Notes: generated from the letters alone by a model not told the origin. A DNA stretch of 60,000 bases from Adiantum capillus-veneris (GCA_014529385.2 CM043966.1:142524211-142584210); one strand, 5' to 3'. Counted from the stretch's first letter, positions 45,739-57,741 are shown. Translations and numbers: made by a program.

Positions 45739-48700
45739 ATGGCTGACAACAACAACACAGATGTGTTCAAGATGTTTGTTGTTGAGGACAGGTTGGATGG
45801 AGACAACTACCCTATGTGGGCTTATATGATGCAACATGTTCTTGTGTCAAAGGGCGTTTGGAACATTGTGCAGGGCATTGATGTACATCTTGGTTCTGAG
45901 GATGTAGGCGATGTTGAGGATGTTGCGGGTCTTGCTGCAAGGATGTTGCGGATGTTGCGGGTCATTTCAGACAGTTCCCTTGTGCAGACTGTTCTTGATG
46001 CCTTACCAGATTCTTACCAGACTTTTGCTAGTACTTGGAGACTTATGACCCAAGGAAATCCTGAAGTTGTCAAGTTTGATGCATTATGCACATTGCTGTT
46101 GCAAGAGTCACGTTCTAGAAAAAACAGGACTAGGCAGCGTGCAGTTGAACAGGCTTTTATTGCTTCTCAAAGAAAGGGTGGTAACAGCAATGCAGCCACT
46201 TCTTATGGTTCTGCTGCGAGTGGCAAAAATATTGTTCCTGATGCTTCTACTGGCAGCACTTCGTCTGGCAATTCTGGTGATAAGGGCAAAAAGAAGATGC
46301 GTTGCCATTATTGTAAAGCTAATGATCACTTGATCAAGTCGTGTCCTAAGTTGAAGGCCAAAGAGGCTAAGAAGAAAGAGGGTGGTTCCACTGCAAATGC
46401 TGGTTCCACTACAAATGCAGCCATTGTTGAGTCTTCTGTGAAAGGAGATTGTGATGCTGATGTTGATGCAGAATGGGCTTTTAGTGCAGAGTGCACTTAC
46501 AATCCTGCTGTCCATGATGCATGCTTGTCAGTTGCTGCAGATTCACATGTGTGGTATTTCGACAGTGGTGCTACAAAGCACATTACCTCACATCGTGAAT
46601 TGTTTACCTCTCTCGAGTCTGTCCCTCATGGGAATTCAGTCACTTGTGCCAACAACGCCTCTTATCCAGTTCAGGGAGTTGGAAAGATTGTGCTCACTGC
46701 TGCTAATGGCAGTTCCTTCACACTTGTTGATGCACTTTATGTACCTGGGATCAAGAAGAATCTCTTGTCTGTATCTGCACTTGCTAGAATTGGACTTGTA
46801 GTCAAATTTGTGGATGACAGATGTACAGTTCATGATCTCAGTTTTGGTGATGAAATTGTTGCATCTGGGCTTTTGTGCCGTGGGCTGTATAAGCTCACTT
46901 TGTATGACAAGTGTGGACAAAATTTTGCAAATGCTGTTGCAGATTCAAGGGCTATTTCAGATGCAAAACTTTGGCATGCACGTTTTGGTCATCTGAATTT
47001 TGCCAGTTTGCTGCGTTTGCAGAAATCTGATATGGTTGCTTCTTTGCCTCCTCTTGAAGCACCTATCAAACATGTTTGTGAAGGCTGTATTCTGGGTAAA
47101 ATGTAGCGTTCTAAGTTTCCAAAGGATGGTTCAGTTAGGGCCACATGCAGGTTGCAGCTTGTGCATAGTGACGTTTGTGGGCCCATGCAAACTCCGTCCT
47201 TGGGCAATTACCTGTACTTCGTGACTTTCATTGATGATTACTCCAGGCATGCGTGGGTATTTCCGCTTAAAGCGAAGTCCGAAGTTTTTATGTGCTTCAA
47301 ACAATTTCTGGCTATGGCTGAAAATGTCTCAAAATGTACTATGGGCACCCTCCGTTCCGATCGAGGGGGGGAGTATATGTCTCATGAATTTAATGCATTT
47401 CTGGCTAGTCGTGGGATAAAACACCAATGTAAAGTGCCTTATACACCTCAGAAAAATGGTGTTGCTGAGAGGAAAAACAGGTCACTTACGGAAATGGCAC
47501 GATGTATAGTCAAAAGTCAAGCTTGGCCGCATTCTTTTTGGCTTGAGGCCATCATGTGTGCCACTTATGTACTTAACAGGTGTCCTACGAAAGCTTTGCA
47601 GTCTATTACTCCATATGAAGCATGGCATGATAGAAAGCCTTCTATTGAGCACATGCGTGTTTTTGGCTGTTTGGCATATGCTTTGGTGCCACAAGTGCAA
47701 CGCAGAAAATTAGATGATAAGGCTGTCAAATGTATTTTTGTTGGTTATAGTGCTGGAAGCAAAGGTTACAGGTTGTATCATTCGCAAACAAAACGTATTC
47801 TGGTTTCACAGGATGTAGTGTTTGTGGAAGATTCTGTTCAGCCCTTGCTGTCATGTATTAGAGACAATAATGTAAGCTCACAGGACATTTATGACACTCT
47901 GTTGCCTCTTTTCAGTGGTGGAAATACGAATGTAAGTTCCAATGAGGCAAATGTATAGCCTATGGGGGTTTCTGAAAATGTTTTAGATCAGTCTATTATT
48001 GATGCAGATGTACATGATGTACTTGATGAGGAAAGGGTTGAAAATGAGCAGGCTAGAGGTATGCCAAAATGGCTGGTGCATACTTTGCGTGACAGTAAAT
48101 TGGATGCACCTTTGTCTAGTCGTACTCGTTCAGGCTCTCGCCAGGCATCTTATGCATCAGATTGTTATGCTTTGGCTGTGTCTAGTTTACATGATGTTGA
48201 GGAGCCTCTGTCTTTTGATGAAGCACAAAATTCAGAAAATTTGATGGCTGCCATGCAATCACAATATGATGCACTTATAGAAAATGACACATGGACTTTA
48301 TGTGATTTTCCTCCTGGCAAAAAGGCCATTGGTACAAAGTGGGTTTACAAGTTGAAACGCAAGCCAGATGGTGAGATCGATCGCCACAAGGCTCGACTTG
48401 TTGCAAAGGGTTATGCATAGCAAAAAGGCATTGATTATGAAGAGACTTTTGCTCCCACTTGTCGTATGACTACTGTGCGTTTTCTATGTGCATTGGCAGC
48501 TCATTTTGGTTGGGATGTACATCAATCAGACATTGTTACTGCTTTCTTGAATGGTGACATATTTGAGGAAGTTTATGTAACGTAGCCTCGCGGTTTTGTC
48601 ATAAAAGAACAAGAGGACAAAGTGTGCAGATGTAAGAAGGCTTTGTATGGGTTGAATCAATCTCCTCGTGCTTGGTATGAGAAAGCTGACACTCATTTGG

Positions 48701-49730
48701 TTAAACGAGGCTTTCGTAACAGTCCAACAGAAAGCACATTGTATGTAAAGCGTGAGGATGATGTACTTCTCATTGTGGTTCTTTATGTCGATGATTTGTT
48801 GATCACTAGACCAAATGAGAGACATATTGCTGAATTTAAGGCTGATTTGAATGCTACTTTCAAGATGAAAGATTTGGGGTTGTTGCATCATTACTTGGGT
48901 ATACAGTTTAAGCAGTGTGATGGTGGTATTGCCTTATGTCAGAAAAGTTACATAGAGACATTGCTATGTAAGTTTGGACTTGAGGATTGCAAACCTATTG
49001 CCACTCCCATGGAAACAGGTTTGAAGTTGAGTCTACATGATGCTAGAGATATTGCTGATGTCACTCTTTACAAAACTGTTGTTGGCTGCCTCATTTATGT
49101 ATGCAACACGAGGCCGGATATTCAGTTTGTTGTCTCATAGGTCAACAGATTTATGCATAGCCCAGGGTCTAAGCATTGGCAGGCTGTCAAGAGGATTTTC
49201 CGCTACCTTAGTGGCACTTTACATCTTGGCTTGAGGGGGGATCATTGCCGCCAGACTAACATGCTTTTTTAGATTCAGATTGAGCTGGTTGTTTTGACAC
49301 GAGAGTGTCCACAAATGGGTTTTGTTTCATGCTTGGCAGTTCATGTATATCATGGTTGAGCAAGAAGCAACCTACTGTGGCCACTTCGAGTTGTGAGGCT
49401 GAGTACAGGGCAGTCTTCACAGCTACGGTTGAGTGTGTATGGCTTAGACGCCTTATGGTTGATTTGGGTGTTGGACAGGACACTGCCAACACTATCTACA
49501 CTGACATTCAGAGCGCATTGGCAGTTACGAGGAACCCAATTTTTCATGCTCGCACAAAGCACATTGAGGTGCATTACCACTATGTTAGGGAGAGGATCTC
49601 AGCAGGAGAGACCAGCTTGGCTTATGTGCCAACACAGGACAACCTTGTAGATCTTTTCAAAAAGGCGTTGTCTCGTGAGAAGCTTGAAGCTTTCCGCAAA
49701 GCTTTGGGCTTACTCCCCTTTGTGGACTGA
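45739..49730 (+). pseudogene. Copia-A gag-pol
   Basis: The ATG at 45739 follows a roughly 360-nt leader. Gag: RLDGDNYPMWAYMMQHVL, VLDALPDSYQTFAST. Zinc knuckle: CHYCKANDHLIKSCP. Protease: WYFDSGATKHITS. Integrase: LWHARFGHLNFASL, HSDVCGPMQTPSL, FIDDYSRHAWVF, RSDRGGEYMSHEF, NGVAERKNRS. Reverse transcriptase: KWVYKLKRKPDGEIDRHKAR, QSDIVTAFLNGD, LYGLNQSPRAWYEK, LYVDDLLIT. RNase [39 protein letters not shown]. In-frame TAG codons lie at 47104, 47956, 48418, 48583 and 49138. A frameshift near 49255 and a TGA at 49281 (at the conserved Trp of DSDWAG) follow. All catalytic motifs survive, so the inactivation looks recent and point-mutational. Confidence 0.92.
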
Positions 49731-49793
49731 TCATGTCCTTAGGGCATGGCACTTCCCTTTACTCATGTGCCAGCTCTCGTTCACCGCATCACT

Positions 49794-49805
49794 CCAGGGG
49801 GGATT
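49794..49805 (+). promoter_or_regulatory. Polypurine tract of Copia-A
   Basis: CCAGGGGGGATT immediately before the 3' LTR. Confidence 0.8.
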
Positions 49806-50032
49806 TGTTACCATATACATGTGGTAGTGATGTGTGTGAACACACTAGGACCGCCGGGGCATTTTTTCCCTCTTTAGGAGGTTTTTTCCCCCGTGCATTG
49901 TATATACGCCCATCACTCTAGGGCTATCTATCTTTCCATTGCACACTAAGTAATACACTCTCTATTGTGTGCCTTGAGCTTCCTTCGTCTTCTCCAAGCT
50001 TTGTGTGTCTCTCTGCAATCCTAATTCCAACA
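49806..50032 (+). repeat. 3' LTR of Copia-A
   Basis: 227 bp, TGTTACCATA to TTCCAACA, followed by TATAA. Confidence 0.95.
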
Positions 50033-50348
50033 TATAAGTAGTTACCACGGATTAATGCATGCACCCTGCTCTTTTTTTAAAAAAAGCTAGAGTACGAGTT
50101 ACTATTGAGGTTATGATCAAAAGTGAGGGACTATAATTTCTATGAGTACTTTGAATAAAATTTTATAAGTTTGTAAAATCATTTCTTGAGATGTGTTCTA
50201 GATTTCATGTACCATTTTATTTGAATTCGCAAAAAAAGGACACTAAATTGTCCTTTTTGGTACCAAACTAGTGTTAAAGGACAACTACACAAGACGCTCA
50301 TGTTTTTCCCTAGTTTAGGTCTCTTCGATCCTCGGCAGCGGCGCCAAA
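50033..50348 (-). other. Internal stub of a minus-strand Tat-like element
   Basis: On the minus strand the stretch begins at the LTR end with PBS TTTGGCGCCGCTGCCGAGGA (50348-50329). It then runs through noncoding leader-like sequence until the Copia-A target site. The rest of this element is not recognisable in the window. Confidence 0.6.
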
Positions 50349-51269
50349 TGTGGGATGCATGTCTAACCTCACCAACCTATCTTATTGCAGTATTAGCGAG
50401 AACCACGATTAATTTGTCAAACCATGGGACAAAGCTGACTCGACTAGTGCATAGAGGCTACAAGAGGTTGTCAATCTCTCGGAAAACAACTAACAACTTG
50501 CATCTAACTCAAGCTACACTCAAGTGGCTGAAATCACCAAAAGCCAATCGCTCATCGGCAAACGATTCACATCCGTTATAGCATCAAATGACATCCAAAA
50601 GTAACTAAACTTCTAGGACAAGTTTATAAGACCTAAGCACACATGCCTATGGCCTCAAAACCCACTTTAGGTCAAGTTCCAAAATCGCGATTATTAACAG
50701 CAATGGATTTTTGACCTAGTCATTTTCGATCCACAATGCATCTAAATGCTTAGCAATGATGGCCCAATACCCCGTCTATGCTTAGTTTTTTATTTAAAAG
50801 TGTAAATTACTAGTTATGATGAAATTAGGCCATAGGTCGACGACGCCAAAAGCTACAGAAAATTGTGAATGGCTTACGTCAATGCGTAGAGCTCTTACTT
50901 GCGGTTGCAATGCAACAAATGCATTCACAATGTGACAACCGGAGAGGAAGTAGGAAGCGCGAGAAGGAGAGAAGTGAGCATCGTTAGCTCACGCTGTGTA
51001 TTTCTTATCCAAAACTTATAAAAAAACTTACAAAGATTGGCTTTTATACCTTAGCCAAGGTTTTTGGGTGGTCAAAACTAATAATCTGGAGTTCTACCAA
51101 AGCTGGATGATGACTGGCTGATACAATTTGGAATCTTGTAGCCCTGGCTAATTAATTACAAAGTTTATGCGAGAAAATAGGAGTTACAATATTCTCGATT
51201 TATCAAAATAATAAGTGTTTTACAAAGAGAACTCCGAAAAATGGTGTCTGTGTTAGCTTGTTGTTAACA
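50349..51269 (-). repeat. LTR of a minus-strand Tat-like element
   Basis: The minus strand starts TGTTAACAACAAGC, carries a TATA box (GGTATAAAAGCC at about 51040-51051), and ends GCATCCCACA directly before a Tat-type PBS. It is therefore a 5' LTR. The low-coordinate side keeps about 300 bp of its internal region. The high-coordinate side abuts Gypsy-D gag coding sequence. Confidence 0.7.
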
Positions 51270-52635
51270 GGACTAGGACAAGGGATACCTCAACAGGGAC
51301 AACCAATTAGGCCACGAAAATGGTGTGCAATTGAGGGTACGTGGACGAACCATGAGACCCACTAGTGTTACTTCAGACCAAAGTATGATGGGAATGTTCA
51401 GTACGTGCCCATTATAAGGCCACAAGGACAACCCATGTACAGATATTAGCCTAATATGGCCCAAGCTCAAAGACCACCTATGGGAATGGAAAGACCTCAA
51501 CCTGTGTTGGGTCAACAAACTCCTTATCCAGGACATAATGCAATGCCTGTAAAGTATATGCACTCAGAAGGAGTCATAGATGAACAATCATTAGTGCATG
51601 TTACACCCTATGTGGAGCCTAGTCCATCTACAGTAATGGTAGAAGGAGAATGGTATAATTCACATCCACCACCCATGGAAGAAATCGTGACTTATGCTCC
51701 ACCAGAGCTCGCACCAATGTATTATGTAGCTAATCAAGGTGTCAGACTTCCTGTGGTAAGACCCATGATTAAGCCAAGAACATGAAATTGTCACAACTGT
51801 GGTGCAGATGATCATTGGAAAAACGAATGTCTAGAGGCTGACAAAACCTCAAACCAGTTGAAGCCTATTGCATACAATGTTGCAAAAAGGGAGGACACTT
51901 TTCGGAAGATTGTCCTAAAAATCCTTTAAACAAGGGTAAAACAGTCATAAACGTAGTCCAAGTGATACCTAGTAGCTCGTCAGAGAGTGAACCGATAGAT
52001 CCAATCAAGGTAATCACTACAGCTCAGGCCAAGAAAAAGAAAGACAACTCCTCTGATGATTCAAAAATACGAAAGTTTCCTCTCAAAGAATCAAAAGAAG
52101 CAGAAGCAAAAGATATGAGATGAGAAAACAAAAACAACGGATTGAAATCGAGGAGAAAGCAAAAAAGCTATTCCATAAAAAGTTGAAAGGAACTGGAAGT
52201 GAATTCAAGGAAACAACTGTGAGATCTGGAGGATCCATTCTGGTTGATAAAATTTTTGAGCCTATTGATGCCGCATTGGAAGCCTACCAAGTAGGACTTA
52301 AAGTAGTCCAAAACATGGAAAACAAATGGAGAAACTATCCTTGTCTAGACATGGAAGTAGTTAAGCTGGAAGCTTATCAAAATTTAATAAGAACCACACA
52401 AGAATTGCTGGAAAAACAGAAACCCAAACTTGAAAGTATCACAAAACCTAAGGAGCTTGTGATAAGAGACACTAAAGAAAAATCTAATGTGGTGGAAGAA
52501 CCCCACCATAAAACAAAAGAACCAAAACTTATAGTGCCGAATAGTGAAGATGCCATAGATGGAATTCCTTTCATAGAGGAAGACTGGCAGTACACTTATG
52601 GTAAAAAGTTAGAGAGATCAATGATGGGAGCCTAA
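51270..52635 (+). pseudogene. Gypsy-D gag C-terminal part and linker
   Basis: The first frame reads GLGQGIPQQGQPIRP and a Pro-rich segment (MAQAQRPPMGMERPQPVLGQ). After a TGA comes a zinc knuckle, CHNCGADDHWKNEC. A second knuckle lies in another frame, CIQCCKKGGHFSEDC (about 51871-51915). A charged linker follows (52120-52635, MRKQKQRIEIEEKAKKLFHK to GIPFIEEDWQYTYGKK) with no recognised domain. The gag capsid part is absent, because the sequence starts at the LTR junction. Stops and frameshifts break it into three pieces. Confidence 0.75.
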
Positions 52636-52986
52636 CGCTAAAGTCAGCTCCTATAGAGGAAGTCTGGTTGGATAACCTACCTGTAGACGTGAACATGGAT
52701 GTATAATCCTTGTACGAGGATCGTGGATCAGAAGCTTCAGGTATATTGAAACCATTGACCTTAAAAACATTACCTTCTTACTTGGGAGATAACGAAAATG
52801 AATCCATAGTTTGTAAGACCACTCAAGAAAAAGACCTGAACAGACCCTATAAGTAGACAACATTCATTCGATCATGTCTACACCCATCCAATGCACTCTT
52901 ACCTTGGGAGAACTGTTAAAACTCAGACCATACTTATGGAATGATCTACAAAAAACCCTAGAAAAGGTGGGATAACGGTATTAATC

Positions 52987-53516
52987 TCAAAAAATTAGGA
53001 CAATTGAAAAACGAGATGGACAACAAAGAGATTTGATCTGTTTCCGTGAACAAAGTCGGAGAATACTACGAAGGGAAAGAAGGAAACACCACCCTTCCAG
53101 TGAAATATAATGACATTGAAACCATGGCAATACTGGATAGTGGAGCAGGCATAGCCATAGCCATAGCCACGAAAGCAGTATAGGAATCCTGGGGACAACC
53201 AACCATTAGACAAACTCAAATGAAATTGCAATTGACTTACGGACACATTGAAAGACCATTAGGGCTACTTGAAAAAGTGATAGTCAATTCTTGTGGAAGT
53301 GTTGAATATCAACACACTTTTGCCATAGTAGACTTTGGGAAAAAACTCAATTATGAAATCCTATTGGGAAGACCTTTCATGCGACAGGTACAACTTATCC
53401 AAGATTGGGAAAACAATTATTTGTACTTGAAGCAAGTGGGATCTATAACAAGGATAAATCTAAAAAATCACACTTATAGAGATGTCTTGAAAACACCCAT
53501 ACAAGAGTTTGATTAA
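52987..53516 (+). pseudogene. Gypsy-D protease
   Basis: A retropepsin domain: VNKVGEYYEGKEGN, active-site MAILDSGAGIAIA, a TAG at 53180, then GHIERPLGLLEKVIV and flap-side YEILLGRPFMRQ. Its order and wording parallel the level-1 element protease (NKLEQYFEGDE, GILDGGAGVSIVT, MILGRPFMRE), which indicates common descent. ATAGCC occurs three times in tandem just after the active site. The domain would cleave gag-pol. Confidence 0.8.
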
Positions 53517-54523
53517 GTCTCTTCGGCTGAAACTAAGCTTCCGTTAAACAAAGATACTCCTATTTGGATGTGTGGAGCTTCAAAAAATGGAAGTTTAAAA
53601 TGAGAAGAATGTATCCTAGAAAGGGACTGCACAGAAGAAGCCTATGTACCTGACCCTTTCCAGAGCATTTGTTTGAGCCATTCGAGTGGACTCAAATTTT
53701 AGCGACCATGGATGCATGTGTGAATACATCTATGCCTACTCAATTTTGCAATGAGGATGGCTACGACATAATTCCCATCCAAATGATTTCAATCCTCAAC
53801 ATTGAAGACGAAGATGAGGAACTCAAGTACTTGATGAAAGCTCAACAAGTCTTTTCAAACCTCTACTATGATGAAACTAATGAGTTAGATGAACACTCAG
53901 CTACCTCAGAAGACTCGGGGTTAGAATAAGAACATGTGAGAGCTAAGCTACTCTTAAAAGGAGGGGAGGAAAAGGTTTTTGACTTTCCAAACCAAAAATC
54001 AAGAGGACAAAAATGGTATAGACGAAAATGAGACACCAGAAATGCAAAAACACAACCTATGCCATTAGTCTCTAGTAGAACACAGTTCCTAATGCAGATA
54101 GACGCAAATGATTGTATCAAGGGCAAAATCATTGGCAGATATTCTTTAAATAAGAATTCAAAAATGTCTAAAACATCGAGAAAAACAAGGAAAGATACTC
54201 AAGCAATCCCACATGATAAGAAACCACTCATAACCAGAGTTGAGCGGAAAAAGAAATATCAAGAGTTAAAAAAAGCTCTAAAGGAGATATACACGACTGA
54301 AATGGAAACCTTGGAAGAGGATGGTAAGGATGTAATGAGCGTTCCATCCCATTACAAAAAGTATACTCTCCAAGATCAAAAAATCATAGTCGAACAATCT
54401 GCTAGGGAACTACGGAAACAAGGCGAATCTTACGAAGGGCCTGAAAACGCTAAAAAGATAGACTTGGCTGAACCAGGAGAAGAGCCTAGACCGGCTTACA
54501 TTACGAATGACCTAATAGAATAA
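53517..54523 (+). pseudogene. Gypsy-D protease-polymerase spacer ORFs
   Basis: Two open pieces (53669-53929 and 54059-54523) hold an acidic segment (LNIEDEDEELKYLMKAQQVF) and a lysine-rich helical segment (VERKKKYQELKKALKEIYTT). A similar acidic plus charged spacer precedes the polymerase in Gypsy-C. No family is recognised. Confidence 0.5.
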
Positions 54524-55965
54524 GAAGAAGAGCTCTTGCTGAGCTTGTTAAAGGAATACTGAGATATCTTCGCTTGGTCTTACAAGGATCTCAAGGATGT
54601 TGATCCAAAAATCTGTCAACATACCATACCCATGAGGGATGATGCGAAACCAAGTAGACAAAGGCCATACACGTATAATGAAGCATTTTCCAAGAAGATA
54701 AAAGAAGAAATTGAGGCACTAAAGGAAGCCGAATTCATTTACGAAATTGAACACACAGATTGGGTGTCTCCAATTGTGGTAGTACCCAAGAAGAATGGAA
54801 AATTATGAGTGTCTGTTAATCTCAAAAATGTGAATGCAGCTACCATTAGAGACAACTTTCCTCTTCCAATCACTGAGCATGTTTTGGAACGAGTTGCAGG
54901 AAAAGAAGCTTCTTAGATGGCTTTTCGGGATACAATCAACTTTTGGTTGACCCAAAAGATCAGCATAAAACAACTTTTGCAGCACAATGGGGTATTTTTG
55001 CCTATCGGGTTATGCCGTTTGGGTTAACTAATGCTCCAACCACATTTCAAAGGTTGATGAGCCATGCTTTTAAAGAATGTCTTAGGAAATTCTTGGAAGT
55101 ATGCATGGGTGATCTATGCGTACATTCATCAATCCGGGCTGATCATTTTGAACACCTCAAAAAGGTATTCGAAAAATGTAGACTTTATAGGATTTGCTTA
55201 AATCGTGAAAAGTGCACATTCATGGGTAGACAAGGAAAAATTCTTGGACATATAGTGTCTAAAAGTGGCATAGCTACTGATATTGAGAAGATTCATGTCA
55301 TTGCGGATTTGCCTAGACCAACAACAGTCAAGGGGGTACAAGCCTTCATGGGGCATTGTGGATATTACCGACGGTTCATCTACATATACGCTATAATTGC
55401 AAAACCCATGTATAGCTTGATTACACACTTTGAGTGCACCGAGGCATGTGAAGAATCCTTCATGAAGCTTAAGCAAGCTCTTACCTCAGCTCCAATATTG
55501 AAAGCACCAGATTGGAATAAGGTATTTCACGTACATGTAGATGCTTCCAATTTTGCCATCGGTTGTATACTAGCTCAACCAGGAGACGGGAAAATTGACT
55601 TTCCTATTTCTTATGCTAGCCGACAGTTAAATATGGCTTTAAAAAATTACATCACCACCAAAAGGGAAGGATTAGGAATGATCTATGCCGTTAAAAAGTA
55701 TAGACATTACCTATTAGCCAACAAGTTTGTGTTCTTTGTAGACCACCAAGCCTTGTTGTATTTGGTCAACAAGCCATGCAACAGAGGAAGAATAGTGAGA
55801 TGTTTCATCATTCTTATGGAATTTGATTTCACTGTGGTTGTAAAAAAGGGCACTACACATCAACGAGCAGATCATTTGTTAAGGATTGTTTCAGGAGAAT
55901 CACCTAAAGGAGTAGACGATGATCTACCAGATGCCTATTTCTTCTCCGTGGAAATGATACCTTGA
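54524..55965 (+). pseudogene. Gypsy-D reverse transcriptase and RNase H
   Basis: The reverse transcriptase starts near 54560 (DIFAWSYKDLKDVDP, KEAEFIYEIEHTDWVSPIVV, PKKNGKL, NLKNVNAATIRDNFPLPI). It shifts frame at about 54915 and continues LLVDPKDQHKTTFAAQWGIF, YRVMPFGLTNAPTTFQRLM. At the catalytic box it reads VCMGDLCVHSS where F/Y-x-D-D is expected, so one catalytic Asp is lost. RNase H follows (VFHVHVDASNFAIGCILAQP, SYASRQLNMALKNYITTKRE, VFFVDHQALLYLVNKP, HQRADHLLRI). No archaeal-type second RNase H is seen, unlike Gypsy-C. Confidence 0.85.
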
Positions 55966-56676
55966 TGGTCGAAAAACATTGTGTCATTGATGACAATAGC
56001 TCAAGTGGATTCACAAATACCACTTCCTATTACGATCGGGTTAATTGAGCAATCGGCTATGTATCAGTTACTAGCTGGTAGACTATACAAAAGAAATCAA
56101 GACGGGATATTTCTTTTATGCATTAATCCTGAAGAAAAAAACTAGTACCTAAGTCAAGCACATGTTACCATAGTAGGACTTCACTTTGAGAAAGACCAAA
56201 CCATGCAACGAATCTTGAGACTTGGAGTATTTTGGCCGACTATGAGGAGCGATGTTAGATCTTTTGTAAAGGATTGTCCTCAATGTCAAAAACAAACACC
56301 CATACCTCATGTAACATTGTTTCAAATGTCACCTATTCCTAAGTGGAGTAACTATATAGTTACTTACTTATCAAGTCGAACATTTCCCGAGGATATGAGT
56401 AATCACCGTCAAAGAGCAATTGAAACTGAAGCAAGAGACTATGCTCTTATTGAAAATCAATTGTATCGGAGAGGTAAAGATCAACATTTGTGTCTTTGTG
56501 CAAATTAGTATGAGTATATTCCGATTATAGAACAAGCACATGCTGGATTAGCTGGAGATCACTTCTCTAGTGAGACCACCACAAGAGCAATCTTGATGGT
56601 AGGTATATGGTGGCCAACACTTTTTGCAGATGTCAAAGAATATGTTTGAAGGTGTGATTCTTATCAACAAAAAAAA
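55966..56676 (+). pseudogene. Gypsy-D tandem integrase H2C2 modules
   Basis: Module 1: LLAGRLYKRNQDGIFLLC, QAHVTIVGLHFEKDQT, VFWPTMRSDVRSFVKD then CPQCQK, at about 56065-56300. Module 2: ALIENQLYRRGKDQHLCLC, EQAHAGLAGDHFSSETTTRA, WWPTLFADVKEYV, RCDSYQQK, at about 56440-56676. Each has the lead-in strand, two His and two Cys positions of the retroviral-type N-terminal zinc module; in module 2 the last Cys is Tyr. Stops separate pieces. Normal gypsy integrases have one module. The two copies are diverged, so the duplication is old or reflects recombination between relatives. Confidence 0.7.
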
Positions 56677-57640
56677 ATGCCAACACGTGTAGATAGCATG
56701 CCCTTAAGACCAATGATGGGGGCTAGAGCTTTGGCAAAATGGGGTATAGATTTTGTTTGGCCAATACAGCCACCAGCTTATAGAACCCAAGCTCAATATA
56801 TCATTGTAGCTACGAACTATTTGACCAAGTGGACCGAGGCTAAAGCAACTCAAAAGAATGATGCCAGAACCACTGCTGCATTCTTATATGAGTATGTATT
56901 CACGAGATATGGACTACCAATAGAAATTGTCAGTGATCAGGAAACTCATTTCCTCAATGAGGTAATCGAGTATCTGCTTAATGAGTTTATGGTCATCCAT
57001 AACAAATTAGCTCCCTATTACCCACAAGCAAACGGACAAGCTGAGCATACGAACAAAATTCTTAGCTCGGTGCTGACTAAAGTGGTTAGTTCAGGAAGAA
57101 CAGATTGGGAAATGAATCTCCATGTTGCTCTATGGGCTTACCGAGTTTCATTCAAAACAGCTTTAAATGCTACACCCTTTAACCTTGTTTATGGTCTTGA
57201 TGCCATATTGCCAATAGAATTTCTATTGCCAACATTATGGGTAGCAGAGAATCTTGAGTGGACTTAACATGAATTGTCAGAAAGACTTGGAGATTTGGAA
57301 CAGCTAGATGAGCAAAGGCTAATTGCTGTAGCTCACATCTATGCACAAAAGCAGAAACGAAAACAGTTTTTTGATTCCCACTTAATCACAAAAATCTTCA
57401 AGAAAAGGGACTTAGTTTTAGTCTATTCCCTTAAGCAAAACATTCCCAAGTTTAAGAAAAAAGGAAACGGACCGTTTGTAATTTAAGACGTATCTCCAAG
57501 TGGAGCTGTAAAATTGTCCACCCGAGATGGTGAACCAATGGCTAATTGGATTAGTGGATGTCGTTTAAGGAAATATAAAATGCCGCTAATCAATGAATTG
57601 CTAGAAAGAATGCATGCAACCAAGCAAAGGAGGATTAAAT
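56677..57640 (+). pseudogene. Gypsy-D integrase core and GPF module
   Basis: The core has LAKWGIDFVWPIQPP, ATNYLTKWTEAKA, LPIEIVSDQETHFLNEV and YYPQANGQAEHTNKIL, so all three DDE acidic residues are kept. LWAYRVSFKTALNATPFNLV follows. After a TAA near 57265 come ERLGDLEQLDEQRLIA and KRDLVLVYSLKQNIPKFKKK, then NGPFVI with a TAA at 57484 and the rest of the module (MANWISGCRLRKYKMP). Integrates element cDNA; disabled by stops. Confidence 0.85.
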
Positions 57641-57741
57641 GACAACAGATAATTGATGAAGCCCAAGAGGAAGCTCGGCTTCGAATACTCTAACGAAAAG
57701 CTTCTCTCAAAAATCAACAGATACCAATTTCCATTAACACT

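Larger units (their letters stand above)
45151..50032 (+). mobile_element. Copia-A, structurally complete Ty1/copia element
   Basis: LTRs 45151-45376 and 49806-50032, TSD TATAA (45146-45150 and 50033-50037), iMet PBS at 45378 and a PPT just before the 3' LTR. Total 4882 bp. One long frame encodes gag-pol, broken by five TAG codons and, near the end, a frameshift and a TGA. The internal gag deletion (about 270 bp) relative to the copy at 14678 keeps frame. LTR divergence is roughly 3% by hand. Confidence 0.95.

Noticed and set aside
47104-49140. TAG codons as programmed readthrough or U-to-C RNA editing
   Set aside because: Five such stops plus a frameshift and a TGA occur, and fern U-to-C editing is known from organelle transcripts. 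Decay by deamination is simpler.
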